A stretch of DNA of 64,000 nt from Pseudocercospora fijiensis CIRAD86 (GCF_000340215.1 NW_006921540.1:1296377-1360376), one strand, 5' to 3'. Positions 10,230 to 22,890 are shown, counted from the stretch's first letter. Translations and numbers: made by a program. The notes: generated by a model from the letters alone, not told the origin.

Positions 10230-13200
10230 AGCGCCTATAATAGGCCTCCGTTTCGTCCTAAGCCCCTTCCTATATTTAATTCCTATTTCTATATTAATCG
10301 AGATTACGTACTTTAGTTAAGCTAGTAGGCGACCGCCGAATCGAACCGCTAATTTATTAGGTGTTTCTATATAATTAACGTTGTATTCCTATACCTATAT
10401 AAAATTATAACGTCTATTGCCGTAGAGCCTCTCCTAGTTTAGTATATATCTCGCGAAGTCGGCTACTACTACGTTAGGATATTCTATATTCTTACCCGTA
10501 GGCTTCTAGTATCGGATTCTACCGTAGAAGCAGATCTCTATATCTAGGACGTATATACAGTCCGTTACGATATCGTTAGGGTCGGCTACGGTACTTAATA
10601 CGCTATTCTTATCGTAGGCACCCTATTGCCGTACGAATACCGCAATTGCTTATTAGAAGTCGCGACCTAAGTTCTCTTCTATTATAGCTATAGCCTCTCT
10701 TATCGTAATCTACTTAACCGATTTCTTTCCGTTCCTCTGTTTCTCGGGCTAGTATCCTAGAATGTCCTCTACTAGCTATACTATAGTTAGCATTATTAGC
10801 TATTACGTATACTCCTTAACGGTGCGAGTATTTGTAGGGATTGCTATATATTCTTTATCGTCTTCGGCCTATATATTTAATCTATTAGTATCGCTATCTA
10901 GTATACTTTCTTCCTAGCTAGGCTTCTTATTTGTTAGCCGAAATATAAGCTTTAGTAGTTTATGGTGTTTGTACTCGAAATAGCTAGTATTTAAGTCTAG
11001 AAGATTGCTAAACGTCTTAATATAGCTCGGGGTATATATTATACCGTAGAATTTCGGTATATTAAAGTGCCCTTCTATTTATATTATTATTAGCTCGTTA
11101 GCTTCGTCGTCCTCGTCTATTATAACCGTATCGTCGTTATTTAAATCGTTCGTTCTTCGCGTAGTAGCCTTCGCCTCCTACTAGGCCCTCTTCTATACCT
11201 TTATTACCCTATATAGGCGAAACACATTCTTCTATTCGTTTATCCGGTATAATGCTATCCTAAGATACTTAACTGTTTCGTCGTTATAGTATCTATATAT
11301 CGCTAGAACGGTAAAGTCTACTAGTATACGTAGAAATCTTATCGCCTACGGTTAATAGACCTCTTCGAGTAGTAGTATAAATATAACTAATAAGACTTAT
11401 AGGACGCTTTACTACTCTTAGCCTATCTACTAAGTAACTGCTAAGTAGTAGTAGAACTTGCGAAGATTAGTATATACGGGTATATACGCGAACCGTCTAT
11501 CTAGTATTATATCGATAATCCTTTATACTACTATTTTCCCTAGCTTTCTTGTTTTAGTAGATAGGCCCCTATTTAGGGTCGAGTCGGCAACTAGTCGGTA
11601 TCTCCTCGTTTTTATATAGCTTATCTTGTCTACTAGTAGGTCCGTAGTCTATTAGATTGCGTATATTAGCACTCCTTTTAGTAGCTAGTATAGTGTGTCT
11701 ACTACTAAAGACCGGTATATATCGACGTGTTTCTAGCGCTATATAAAGCAATCGATATCGTAGACGTTCTACGGATCCTTCGCTATATATTCGCCTTTAC
11801 GTTGCCTTAGATATCGCTACTTCGTAGATTCGTATAACCGCTATTCTACTATAATATCGAGGTGCTCTCGTTCTATTAGGTATACTAGGCAACTTAGGCA
11901 ATATATATTTGTCTTAACTCCGGTAATTGCAACTTGCTCTTTATAGTCTACTAACATTACTACTAAGATTAGAAAGCACCTGCGCGTCGCGCTATCTACG
12001 TATATAATATCCTAGCCCTCGCCGTCGGCTGCTTTTATAGCAGAGCGAAATATATATACTATTAATATATAATATATACTGTTTTTAGTAAAACTATCGC
12101 TATCCTTAACGACCGGTAGTAGTCCTAGTAAGATCGTGCTAGGTCTGTTATTCGCGTTACGTACTCGTACGTATAGGTTTCCGATAGTAAGGTATATAGG
12201 GTATGCTATTAAGTTACCTTAGTAGTTAGTTATCTGCGTTTTATCGGTTAATACGATTAGAGGTATAATCGTTGCGCCGTCTATGTTTATCTTGCTCTAG
12301 GTATCCTACTACTAGTCTGCTAACGCTATATTAGAGTAGATTCGCTATAGTAGGTCGTTAGTCGTCTACGCTCGATATAGCTTATATACTAGATTATTCC
12401 TAAAGCTACTATAACCTATTAAGAACATTACTGCTTTCTTAACGGATCGGTATCGTAGTACTAGTTCTATACTACCGTAACCCGTTCGACTTATCGGAAG
12501 GTATAGCTTTCGAACCTTTATTTAACCTAATGCCCTCGATAGTAGTATATCGCCGGCTCGCAGTTTCGACGTTATAGCCTTTATACTTTTCTAGCTTAGT
12601 AGATCGTATAGTAGTGCTAGCCTCTCGTCTTCGAAAAGCCTTATAATTGTATATTCGGATATTCTCTCTCTCTTTAAGAATTGCGCAAAGCTTATATCGA
12701 ATAGTAACTTAAATATTCCGTACTCGCCCGAAGTATCTTATGTTCGTATTTTAACGCTGCTTATAGATTAGGCGCTTATATTTACTCTACTATACTAAAC
12801 TATAATTATACTATACCTAGCTATAGGCTTGCTAGCGGCACGGCTAGTATATTCGGTAAATATATCGATATTATCCGCGGTACGGTAGCCTTTTAGTATT
12901 AGCCGTAATCTTATTAACTTCTAGCTTCCTAGCGTTATTATCGTTCCGGCGGTAGTTGCCTATACGCTTTCTATTTCGTCTTCGTCCGCTAGGCTATCCT
13001 ATATATCGAATTCCGGTAATTTAAGATATCTATCCTATTTAATACTATCTATACTTCCTTTGTCTTCCTATAGCGCTAGTACTATTAGCGTTAATATTGT
13101 TACTAGAACAGCTTCTATTGTGCCTTCTTTATTTACGTCTTGCTATATGCCTTCTAGTATCGATCTGTCGTCGGCTTGTTCGGCGCTCTAGTTACTACCT

Positions 13201-13499
13201 TAGATTGTATATAAGTTAAGTCGGGCTCGCTTCGCGGTATTGTTTATAGTAGAATTGTGCTCGGCAAATTCTTCCAGTACGACGCGTTTCTCGCACTTGT
13301 TTCTATATTGCTTATAGCCGTAGGAGCTTTTAAGTAGCCGGTTATATAATCCGCATTCGATATAGTAAGACATTACTATATATATAGCTAGCTTTCGATA
13401 ATAGGCGCTAGTGCTATAGCTACTATAGGTTTGTCGTATATCGACGTATACGAAGTTACTAAGGCTCTTTAGCTCTACTATAGGTATAGTGCTTAGCAA
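10230..13499 (-). pseudogene. Plavaka-type (CACTA-like) transposase remnant
   Basis: A reading frame of roughly 1,090 codons, broken by many stops. The N-terminal part, open at 13200-13499, reads ECGLYNRLLKSS then YRNKCEKRVVLEEFAEHNST, a degraded C2H2 finger (Tyr for Cys and for His by RIP). Around 12180-12290 it gives IIPLIVLTDKTQIT and AYPIYLTIGN, the core signature of Plavaka transposases (Asp-Lys-Thr followed by Pro-Val-Tyr-Leu-Thr-x-Gly-Asn). Next come ICVDSATRRCFLILV and LVDYKEQVAI, matching the following conserved block. The C-terminal part (about 10300-11000) has EDIPGYQPEKQ-like and NPNDIVTD-like stretches of unknown role. It would be the transposase of the surrounding 40.1-kb element. 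Good confidence on family. Confidence 0.8.
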
Positions 13500-14150
13500 A
13501 CCCCCTTACTACTACGAAGTTAGGTATAAGTCGGGGTCCGACTCGATATCGATTCGTAGCCCGCGGATTCGGTAAAAACTCGGATTTATCCCGTTCGATT
13601 ATATTAACTTAATATTACTCTACTAGCGCCTCTTACGATAATATTTAAATACTAATTTGTATACCGACTCGCCGTCCGACTCGGTTACTAGTTAGGACTA
13701 ATCGGAAAATTAATACTAAATATAAACGACCGTACTATACTTCGACTAGACTTCTACGTTACTCCTAACGCCCTAAGCCCTATATATTATACCGTAAAAT
13801 GCGTTATATATGTTTAATTCTGTATACGTATAGGAGTAGCATTGCTCCGGTTTAATACTACCCCGTAGCATTATTAATTACGTTAAATTCGCCCGGTACT
13901 ACTAAGGCTTGCTCTAGTTATATTATAGCTAGGTTATATTCCTAAGCAAAGTAAACGAATAGCGCTCGAGTAACTGCTAGTAAGTATTGCTTAGCCGACT
14001 TAGTAACGACGTCGTTTAAGGCGGCATCTAATAAGCGGTTTATATTAAATCTAAGGCCTCTAAGACTCGTAGCAGTTACGACTACCCTATCGGTACGCCT
14101 ATTAGATAGAAGTATAAAGCCTTATCCTGTCGACTCTATTTGATTTTTAC
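13500..14150. other. Upstream of Plavaka transposase, no gene seen
   Basis: RIPed sequence with no supported frame. It should hold the old promoter of the minus-strand transposase. Confidence 0.35.
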
Positions 14151-14222
14151 ATACACGCTATTATATATACGCTATTATATACACGCTATTATATACACGC
14201 TATTATATACACGCTATTATAT
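14151..14222. repeat. 14-bp minisatellite, about 5 copies
   Basis: Tandem copies of ACGCTATTATATAC with few mismatches. Confidence 0.9.
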
Positions 14223-14382
14223 AGACCTATACGCCGACTTATTAATATTAACCTATGTCTTAACCTCTAGCGTAGCTAAGTATCGGGTCTTGCATCGCTC
14301 TAGGGATAGTGCGCTAGTTATCCGCTCCCTAGCTAATAGCACTATTCTATTAGCTAGAGCCCGCGGCTCTAACCCGCTTTAG

Positions 14383-15350
14383 GGTTCTAGGTATTAAGGT
14401 CGGCTAGGTATGTTTCCGGTCGGGGTCGAATTGCCCTTATACTAGGCTATATCTTCGACGTAGCGAGATCTAGAGCTAATCGTATCGATATAGGTGCTTT
14501 AGCCGGGTATTACCTACTCGCTCGCCTATACTTAATAGGATATTATAGGTTATAACCTAGAGTAGATCGGCTTTCTATACTAGTAGGCTAGAGAGGGTAA
14601 TAATACTCGCGTCTACTGTTTTCTAGTCGGTAGCAATTATACTACTACTAGTGCCTCTTTCTATTTTATAGGCTAGTTTGCTAATAAGGATTTGCTACTC
14701 GATCGCTCGTACCTAGAAGACTAGTTTGTATACCTCCTATACGATCTAGTTCTAGCTAATACTAAGCTCGCCGACTATATTATGTTTCCGGACGGTAGTA
14801 TATTAGACTAGGACGCTAGTAAGGATCGTGCTATTGCTATAGTCCGCGGCGTAGATAAGCAGTATATCGATAGTATCTAGAGAAGTACGTTTTACTATAA
14901 CTCGAATGTTTAGCTACCGCTAACTCTAAGCAGTACGATAAACGTTTACTACGGTCGGCTTAAGGTAGTATTGCATACTATTACAGGTTAGCGTACGAGC
15001 ATTGCTAGTCTAGTATAGATATATGTATTATTTATATATAGGGTTGCTAAGTTTAGGGTCGATTAATAATTTAGGGGCAGATTAATACTAAGACTCGGCA
15101 TCTTAGAGTTAGCCTATACTTTTCGGTAATACTATTAATATATTAAACTTATATCCTGCTGTATTATAATGCCATTTTCTAGTATTACCGTCTTCGTATT
15201 AGACGCTCGGTTAGCGCTAGACTAACCTATATCCTATATGCTAGCGGTAACTACGCCTTCGCGGATTGTCGAATTACCTAGAAGTAACTTGAAACATTCC
15301 GGTATATATAGCGACTAATTTGATTATAGATACGTATGCCTATATATTTT
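14383..15350 (+). pseudogene. Unrecognised degraded reading frame
   Basis: One plus-strand frame stays mostly free of stops other than TAG. It gives stretches such as GGNNTRVYCFLVGSNYTTTS, LLYDLVLANTKLADYIMFPD and DRAIAIVRGVDK. I do not recognise a family. It is transcribed away from the Plavaka transposase and could be a second gene of the 40.1-kb element or cargo. Stop positions are consistent with lost Gln/Trp codons, but this is not proof of a former gene. Confidence 0.3.
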
Positions 15351-15436
15351 ATCGCAATAGGCCTTAATATAGATCGATATAGTACCGAAGAGTTTAGCTA
15401 CTACTAGTTAAAATTATTGTCCTAGCTACTACCCTA

Positions 15437-15441
15437 GTATT

Positions 15442-15481
<40 letters not shown>
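15437..15481. repeat. (ACT)n microsatellite
   Basis: About 14 uninterrupted CTA/ACT triplets. Confidence 0.95.
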
Positions 15482-16110
15482 CGACTCGCTATAGATAGCC
15501 TACTTAGCCTCGATTCGTATAAGTTCCGTACTGCTTAACTTTCCGATATCTAGTTTCCTTATCCGATCTAGTGTCCCGGCTACTAGATCTATATCCTATT
15601 GCTACTATTACTGCTACTAACTTACTACAGATGCCCTACTCGGCCTAGAGTCGTATAAGTTCCGTACTGCTTTACTTCCCGCTATCTAGTTTCCTTATCT
15701 AATCTAGCCTCCCGGCTACTAGATCTATATCCTATTGCTACTATTACTACTACCGACTCGCGGCGGATACCCTACTCGGCCTAGAGTCGTATTAGTTCCG
15801 TACTGCTTTACTTCCTGCTATCTAGTTTCCTTGTCTTATCTAGCCTCTCGGCTACTATATCTATATCCTATTACTACTATTACTACTACCGACTCGCGGC
15901 GGATACCCTACTTAGCCTAGAGTCGCATTAGTTCTATACTGCTTTACTTCCCGCTATCTAGTTTCCTTATCCTATCTAGCCTCTCGGCTACTATATCTAT
16001 ATCCTATTGCTACTATTACTGCTACCGACTCGCGGCGGATAGCCTAATTAGTCTCGACTCGTACGAGTTCTATACTATTTCAAGTCCCGCTATATAGTTT
16101 CTTGTCTTTT
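15482..16110. repeat. 136-bp tandem repeat, about 4.6 copies
   Basis: The landmark CGTATAAGTTCCGTACTGCTT or its variants starts at 15516, 15652, 15788, 15924 and 16060, exactly 136 bp apart each time. Units include GCTACTATTACTGC runs and CGACTCGCGGCGGATA. Differences between units are nearly all C/T or G/A. Confidence 0.93.
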
Positions 16111-16204
16111 ATAGTACCTCGTTCTAATTCTCGGTAGAAGTACTATAGGATTTTCGTCGCCGTCGTAGTTATACCGTAGTTAACGAAGGTCGAGGCTAAT
16201 AACG

Positions 16205-16392
16205 CCGTAGGCTCGGATCTAGTACTGGTATATTAAAAGGGCATATAAGGCTGCAATTATTATTAAGTAGCTAATCCCTTCGTTATAGGCGAAGGCAAAT
16301 AGCTCTACCTATAACGAAGAGGTTAGCTACTTAATAATAATTGTAGCCTTATGCGCCCTTTTAATATACTAGTGCTAGATCCGAGCCTACGG
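16205..16392. repeat. 188-bp foldback (inverted repeat) element
   Basis: Left arm starts CCGTAGGCTCGGATCTAGTA and right arm ends TACTAGTGCTAGATCCGAGC plus CTACGG. The arms are about 90 bp each with a short centre near 16290-16305, and mismatches are mainly transitions. It resembles a MITE or a hairpin-type insertion; no clear target duplication was found. Confidence 0.85.
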
Positions 16393-16533
16393 TATTGTTA
16401 GGTTTATATCGAGTCCGGGCGCTAGATTGCTAAGGTGTATATCTAGTATAGGTAAACACGGCCTTAGTCGTATAGCTAAAGATATAGCAGTAGTAGTATA
16501 TAAATTGCTAAAGTTTATTCTCCTAATATTGAA

Positions 16534-16577
16534 TTCTTCTTCTTCTTCTTCTTCTTCTTCTTCTTCTTCTTCTTCTT
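16534..16577. repeat. (TTC)n microsatellite, left half
   Basis: About 14 TTC units. The hAT element starting at 16578 splits this microsatellite; it resumes at 26273. Confidence 0.95.
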
Positions 16578-16600
16578 TAGACCCCGTAGTAGTTCGGTTT
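16578..16600 (+). repeat. Left TIR of hAT element
   Basis: Begins TAGACCCCGTAGTAGTTCGG and is the inverse of 26253-26272. Confidence 0.88.
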
Positions 16601-16711
16601 CCGAACTACCAAACGTATATAGTTTAGTTTCTTAGCGGCGAACTAGCTCCCTAGTTCCGGTTTGGTTTTTTCGAACTATATAGATTCCTAGTTTGAACTA
16701 GAGACTGTATT

Positions 16712-17033
16712 AGTTTTACTATAAGGATACTCTTATTCGACTGCCGGCCACGATTGCCGGCTATAATAGTAACTATATTACATTTACTACGCTCTTTTGC
16801 CGTTGCTAGGGCGTAGTTGCCGTTGCTAGGGCGTAATTGCCGTTGCTAGGGCGTAGTTTTACTATAAGGACACTCTTACTCGACTGCCGGCTACGATTGC
16901 CGGCTATAATAGTTACTAGGTTATATTTACTACGCTCTATTACCGTTGCTAGGGCGTAGTTACCGTTGCTAGGGCGTAGTTACCGTTACTAGGCCGTAGT
17001 TACCGTTACCGGGGCGTAGTTGCCGTAGTTACA
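16712..17033. repeat. Subterminal direct repeats of the hAT element
   Basis: A 143-bp unit beginning AGTTTTACTATAAGGA occurs at 16712 and 16855. Each copy contains two GCCGGC sites and a run of a 20-bp unit GCCGTTGCTAGGGCGTAGTT (about 3 copies in the first, 4-5 in the second). Repeated subterminal motifs are commonly transposase-binding sites in hAT elements; that role is inferred here. Confidence 0.8.
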
Positions 17034-17494
17034 AAAGCTTACCTATATAACGTTACGTAGGCGGCAACAATTAGGGCTTCGCGATATTCTTATACCTTTT
17101 AAATTCTTCCTCTATACCTATACCGATAATAACTACTATACGCTGCGCCCCCGCCCCTTTTCCTTATAATAGTAAAAGAGAAGCGCGCCGCGCGCTAAAC
17201 AGAAGATAGAACTAAAGACTACGAGTTTATTTTACCTAAGCGTCTAACTAAAAAGCGTAAGACTAAAGAGGAGTACTCTACGAAGAAGAATTCCGTACGA
17301 GACCGCGAGAGAAAGGAGAAGATAGAGAAAGATAAAAGAGCTAAGGATAAGAGAAGAAAGGCGCGGAATAAGGCATTCTATCGATAGCTAGCGCCTATAG
17401 AAAAAAGTAAAGGTTAGAATAAGAAGACAAGCTAAGAGAAGGCTAAGAGGAGGAAAGAATTGCGGCTAGTTTTCGAGCGTAAAATTCTAGTAGC

Positions 17495-17594
17495 GTAAGT
17501 TAATCTAGCTAGCGGCTATAGCCGGCAGCTATAGCCGGTAGCCGTAGCCGGCAGCTATAGCCGGCATATTTTTCTTTAACACGTTAACTAATAG
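17495..17594 (+). other. Transposase intron 1 with GCCGGC minisatellite
   Basis: Donor GTAAGT, branch-like TTAACTAAT and acceptor ATAG. The interior has about five GCCGGCAGCTATA-type units. Confidence 0.75.
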
Positions 17595-19477
17595 TATTTA
17601 GACCTATAGCCTCTACCTCTATCGATACGACTAATAGTAACGGAGATATTTAGATAGCCGAGAACAATAATACTAGAGTTTAGGATACCGCGATAGAGCT
17701 TAATACTAAGAATAAAGGAACTAAAAAAAGCGAGGAGATACCCTACGTCGATCTAGTAATAGGTATAGTCTTAGGGCCTAACGCTATAGACGATAAGCGC
17801 TAGGAGTAGATCGAGCATAGTTAAAAAGACGAGATACTAGTAAAGGGCTAAGGTATAAGTCCTATTAATCTAGAAAATTATAGTTAAAGCTACTACGAAA
17901 AGCTAGTAAGGATTAGAATCGAGACTAGTTATCTTTATATCCTCGATATAGAGTAGAAGTTTCTTTATTAATATTAGAGCGAAGCCTTTACGTCTATAAA
18001 GGCAAAGTAGCTTACGATTAATGCGATCGCGGCTAGGTATCTAGAGACGGTAGAAGTGTTACTAAAGGAGGAAGGGGTATAGGTAATTATTCCATACTCG
18101 GTATATATAGCCGGCGTTCGTAGCCGGCAGATACTAATAGTTAAATAGAAAGCGTTTCTCGAGGGCAGAGTGCTACTACTATATAAAATCTTTACTAAAG
18201 CAGAGAGGGCTTATATCCGGAATCTAAGCGCCTAGTAGGATAGGTTAGCGTTAGAATTCTCTAAATCTCTATATAAGCCTCTAAAGGATTACCTATTTTA
18301 GCGATACGGCTTTATCTCGACTACTCCGTAGGTACCCGACGAAGCTCGAGCGCTCTTTAAGGTCTTTACTAAGAAGCGGAAGGAGTTCGAGGATTAGGAT
18401 TAGTTAATAGAGCTATTAGTTAGTCTTAGGTTTCGTAGTTAGACTCGGCCTAAGTATTTGCTTATCGAGTATCTTATACCGAAAGAGGATAGATTAAGAC
18501 TAAAAACGAGCTTAGATTCGTTAGGTATAGTAGCTCGGTTCCGTTAGTAGAAGAGAGCCGCCGTATAGAAGGCAAAATTTAGGTAGTTAGGGTAGCTAGG
18601 AAAGAAATTCTAGTAGTTAGGCTAGCTAGGGTAGCTAGGAAAAAAAAATCTAGTAGTTAGGTAGCTAGGAAACGAAAAAAAGGTAGCTAGCTATTTACTA
18701 CCTAGCTGTTCCTAACGATACGATACTATAAAAGAAAGGGTGTTTCCCTATAGCTACTAGTATATATCTACTACTCCTAAGTCCTTACCTTACTATACGA
18801 AACCTTAAAACATACCGACCGACATTGTATATATACTAGGCGCTATACTAGGAAGGGTAATAACGAGACGATAGTCGAAACAGTCTAGTATACGAGCGAG
18901 ATTACGACAACGTCGAAAGGAGGTCGTATACTTACCTTCGAGCCTATCGAGTCCTAGACGACGATTAGGGCTAGATTCATCCTCTCCGAATCCTAGTAGT
19001 AGGAATTCATTATAGGGTACTACTACCTAGTCCTTACCTTTACGGAGTCTAAGTAGAAGGTTATTCGGAGATATAAGAATATCGAGTATTAACCCGGAAA
19101 TCTTCGAAAAGGCTAGCTAGGCGTATCTTTAGAAACCCGAGTATATAGAGCAGTTTAATTAATAGGTCTATAAGATATAGTTCCCTTTATACTTACGTTC
19201 GAAGGAGTATAAACTCCGGAAGTACTCGATGCGATAGGGGAGTAAGGAGCGAACGGATACATTCTAGAAGTTCTTTATAGAGAGGGCATTGTACCGTTAT
19301 ACGACTTCTCGACTTAAAGGTTAACTAGTAATTGTCTACAACTTCTACGGTTTAATCTTAAAATACCCGAAACTAGGGGATAGGAACTTATCGCCTACGA
19401 ACTATCTCTATTCTAAACGGTATCGGGAATCTTAAGGAGAGAGGAGAGTTAATATAGATATAGCGTTCTAGAAAGAG

Positions 19478-19556
19478 GTACGTCTTCTAAAATGCCGGCT
19501 ATAGCTGCCGGCTATAGCTACCGGCTATAGATTCCGGCTACTTTAATTAACCGTAG
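19478..19556 (+). other. Transposase intron 3 with GCCGGC minisatellite
   Basis: Donor GTACGT, branch-like TTAAC and acceptor CGTAG. The interior has four GCCGGCTATAGCT units. Confidence 0.75.
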
Positions 19557-20511
19557 AGATCTAGCTAATTATTATAGGCTACGCTTAAGGAAGCTCTAGG
19601 GTTAAAGGCTACCGATTTCTCCCCCGAAGACTTTAAGCAAGTAGCAAACGAAATACTAGCTATAAACGGTCTTCCGGAAGACTTCTACGAAAGGGAGTCT
19701 ATATAGAAGATATACCTATATCTTACAAACTACCCTCCCCTATTTCTCGGCGCGACAACCTAGCGTATTATATTCGAAAAGAATAAAGAGGCTACGTTAG
19801 ACGATATTCGGGAGATCCTCCGTAATACTCGCCGAGTAGCTATTACTATCGATAGCTAGTTAAGCCGGACTATAAGAGCCTCCTTCCTCTCGATTATACT
19901 ATACTTTATTAATTCGGATTAGAAACTCTAGGAACTTATAATCGGATTCCCTAAAATTCTAGGTTCCTACACTAGTAAGGATATAGCGAAGCTTATCTAT
20001 ACGGCAATAGATAGGGTTAGCGTAATAACGAAACTAATCTCGATTACTACGGACAACGCTAGTAATAATCGAACATTATATAAGGCGTTGTATATACAAT
20101 TCACTCGTATATATCTTTAAAATTACTAATTATATCGATAGGGTCGAGTACGTAGAGGAGATTATAAGATCTATAATCTAGCTTAATCTTCCGAATATTA
20201 AGCTCGCTACGATTCCGGATACGTACGATAATACGTACGACGATAACGATAAAGAGGAGCCTAGTAATAGCCCTAGCGCTATTAAATCGGAGCCGACGTC
20301 GTTGCTAGTTGCATCCCTATAGAAGTTTCCCTACCTCGCTTATATAGTTTAAATCGCGATCCGAGCCCTCTTTAAGATGCTTAAAATTGCACTATTAAAC
20401 GACGACTAATAGAAGATCCTAGATAAGGATAAAGCAAAGTCGAAAGTCGAGAAACTCGTTATAGTAATAAGATAGGATAAGGTAGAGAGCCTCGCTCTCG
20501 TTTTATATAAG

Positions 20512-20580
20512 GTATAACTTTTGTCTATAGCCGGCACCTATAGCCGGCAACCTAGTATAGTTCTAACTCTTTTTCTCTAG
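20512..20580 (+). other. Transposase intron 4 with GCCGGC repeats
   Basis: Donor GTATAA, two TAGCCGGCA units, branch-like TTCTAACT and acceptor CTCTAG. Confidence 0.65.
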
Positions 20581-22239
20581 CTTCGTCGTCTAGTAACACA
20601 CACGAACTCGAGCTTATAGAGATATAACCGATTCGAGGCTATTTAAAAGAACCTAATCGAGCGCCCTAAAACCGATACCTAGAATATCGTATAGAATAAG
20701 CGATAGCAAAAGCGGCCTCCTTAGCGCCTACTCCGTTTTACCTAAGACGTTAAGACCCGGTTCGATTCGACTTTCTATATAGTTATAAAGGGATATACTT
20801 TACGTACCGCTCTCGAGATCTATTAGAGTTCCGAGGGTATTAAGTAGCTCGGCCTTACTGCCGCCGAATAGCGCTAAGTAGAGTATCTCGTCGATATTAG
20901 TAAGCATTACGCGAAGGTTACTACTACGATTAGAAGAACCCGAGGACCGACGATCTACCTTATCTTTATATACTATAACTAGCTCTTTAACGAGCTCGAG
21001 GAAACCGTAGCTAAGCTAGCTAAGAAGAGCGTTCCCTAGAAAGTAGCTATAACGAAAGCTATAGACAGCTCCTATACTAAGTTATATAAATATTATAGTG
21101 CTACCTTTAAGTCGTTCGGGGATATCTATAGCGTTGCGTACTTACTTAACCCGGTAGAAAAGGATATATACTAGTAGAGGCCGGAATAGAAGGCGGACGA
21201 GGTATAGCCGAAGCATTACTAGACTATTCTAGAAAAGATATTCTACGAGCGTCGGAAAGAAACTAGTCTAAATATAGCTCCTATAAAGAAAAAGAAGGTT
21301 TAGAGGGCTCCGATATTATACCTATTTCGTAGATAGGAAGTAGAGGTAGAAGAGGAAGCAACTACTAAAGGGAATAAAGAAGAGTTCGATCTCTATCGGC
21401 GCGCGAGTAAGTATAAACCTATAGGCTCGGAAAGAGGGCTAATAATCTCTAGATCTTACTAGTCTTCTAGATGAATTCGGAGACGATATTCTCGCTATAT
21501 AGTAGCGGTTAGAGCCTAAGTTTCTAACGATAGCGTCGGTCGCTCGGGACGTCCTCGCTATCCCGAGCGTAGGTATAGGCTATAAGAGGTCTTTTAGTAT
21601 CGCTCGTTACTAGGGCCGCTTTAATCGAATATACTCGCCTACTACCTTCGAATCTATTATAGTATTCTAATACTATCTCCTCTACTAGAGTCGCTAAGGT
21701 AGGTTACTAAAGATTATACTAAAGGAGTTAATCGAGGAATTAGAAAACCTTAAGATCGAAGAAACCTAGGAGCGCGAAGATAATACGAAATTTAGTCTAA
21801 GCGAAACCCTAATTAGCGATAACGAAGAGGAGGAGGGTAGAGGTAGAAGGCGATACCGGATCGAGAAGCGGAAACGTATATAGGCTTAGAGTAGCTTTAA
21901 GGAGACGAAGCGTTTACGTATAAGGTAATATAGCCGGTATATATAGCCGGTATATATCCGAAATGTGTTTCGAATTCCTAGGACCTAAATAGACTAGTTG
22001 CTATAGCAACCGACCCCGCTTACCTACGGACTATTTCTAATTCTTTATTCGCTCTTCCTCTCCTTCTTCCCTTTCCCTATATTCTTAAAGATAAATATAC
22101 CTTAAGGATTCGGCTCTTCGGGCCTTCCTAAGCCGGCTACCTCCCCTTCCTTAAGCTACTATCCTTTATACGAATCTAACGATAACCTACTAAGGCGGTT
22201 TAATAGAAGACTATTTATTCTAGAAAGTAAGAAGCATTA

Positions 22240-22890
22240 ATGTCTCCTTACGATTATATACTTATTAATTTTCTAGGTCCTACCGATATACCCTTATCGC
22301 CTAAACGCGTAGATAAATATCTTTAGAGGCTAAAGAGTAAGGGTAAAGCAAGCTAAGTATAGGGAGACCGTAGCGAGAACGAGATATCGGAAGAGTAAGA
22401 CTCTCTATAGTATATACGAAGGAAGGAGGTTCCTCGGAAAATAGTACCGAAAAATAAGAAGGCTTTAGGTAGATAGGAGAAGGCTAAAAAGAGTAGGCGG
22501 AAGAAGACTATCGCGAAGAAAAGTTATCTTTCTATTAAAAAAAAGAGAATAAGGTAGGACTCGACGATAAAGAAGCGGCGCTTTAAACTAGGTACTATTA
22601 CCCTTCGCTAGATCCGGCTTTTCTAAAACAAAAGAGGGACCGAGCTTTTAATCCCTAAGACTCCCTTCTAGCGACTCGTCCGAGAAATTATATTAGATTT
22701 TCGGTCTAGTATACGATTTACGGCTAAGGCGATTAGTACTCTTTAGGAAGCTACGGAGGCATTTCTCGTAACCGAGCTTAAGCTTTTAAACCTCCTTACT
22801 ATCTATACGAAGCGGGTTATTCTTTAAAATAAAGATATATAGCTTCTAGCTAAAATTCGGCGTCGGTTTATAGCGGATTAGTTAGAAATT
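22240..22890 (+). pseudogene. Histone H3-fold protein 1 (diverged, long N-terminal tail)
   Basis: From the ATG at 22240 a single frame runs through a basic tail of about 115 residues (MSPYDYILINFLGPTDIPLS at the start, repeated KK/RR later). The H3 fold follows, from KLGTITLR (about 22590) through GTELLIP, RLVREI, DFRSSIRF and EATEAFLV to YTKRVIL and NKDI. Every in-frame stop in the fold except the first lies where H3 has Gln. H3 normally reads GTVAL, TELLI, RLVREIAQDF, LQEAxEAYLV, HAKRV and KDIQL. Against H3 there are two extra residues before the TELLI helix and no CENP-A-type loop-1 insertion. The N tail is unrelated to the canonical H3 tail. The frame may continue beyond the fold (see 22937-23570). 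Identification as H3 fold is strong; whether it is a CENP-A-type or other variant is open. Confidence 0.85.

Larger units (their letters stand above)
17190..21924 (+). pseudogene. hAT (Restless-like) transposase, multi-exon, RIP-killed
   Basis: The N-terminal exon is Lys/Arg-rich (for example DRERKEKIEKDKRAKDKRRK). The catalytic core is clear: VAITIDS followed by a stop where Trp is expected (first Asp at 19851-19853), then FPKILGSYTSKDIAKLI, then SITTDNASNN (second Asp at 20052-20054). Later come DVKTRFDSTFYIV (the usual Arg-Trp-Asn-Ser-Thr region) and, near 21500-21640, VARDVLAIPSVG and KRSFSIAR, the hATC dimerisation domain. Likely introns are 17495-17594, 18083-18140, 19478-19556 and 20512-20580; each contains a GCCGGC-type repeat. 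A fifth near 21925 is weaker. Many TAG/TAA codons sit where Gln/Trp would be. Confidence 0.88.

Noticed and set aside
14151..14222. Regularly spaced repeats as a possible CRISPR array
   Set aside because: Contiguous tandem units without spacers in a fungal genome; a minisatellite.
22240..22890. Calling H3-like gene 1 a CENP-A (CenH3)
   Set aside because: The long unrelated tail and EAFLV are suggestive, but the loop-1 region has the length of ordinary H3 and no search could be run, so the call stays at H3 fold.
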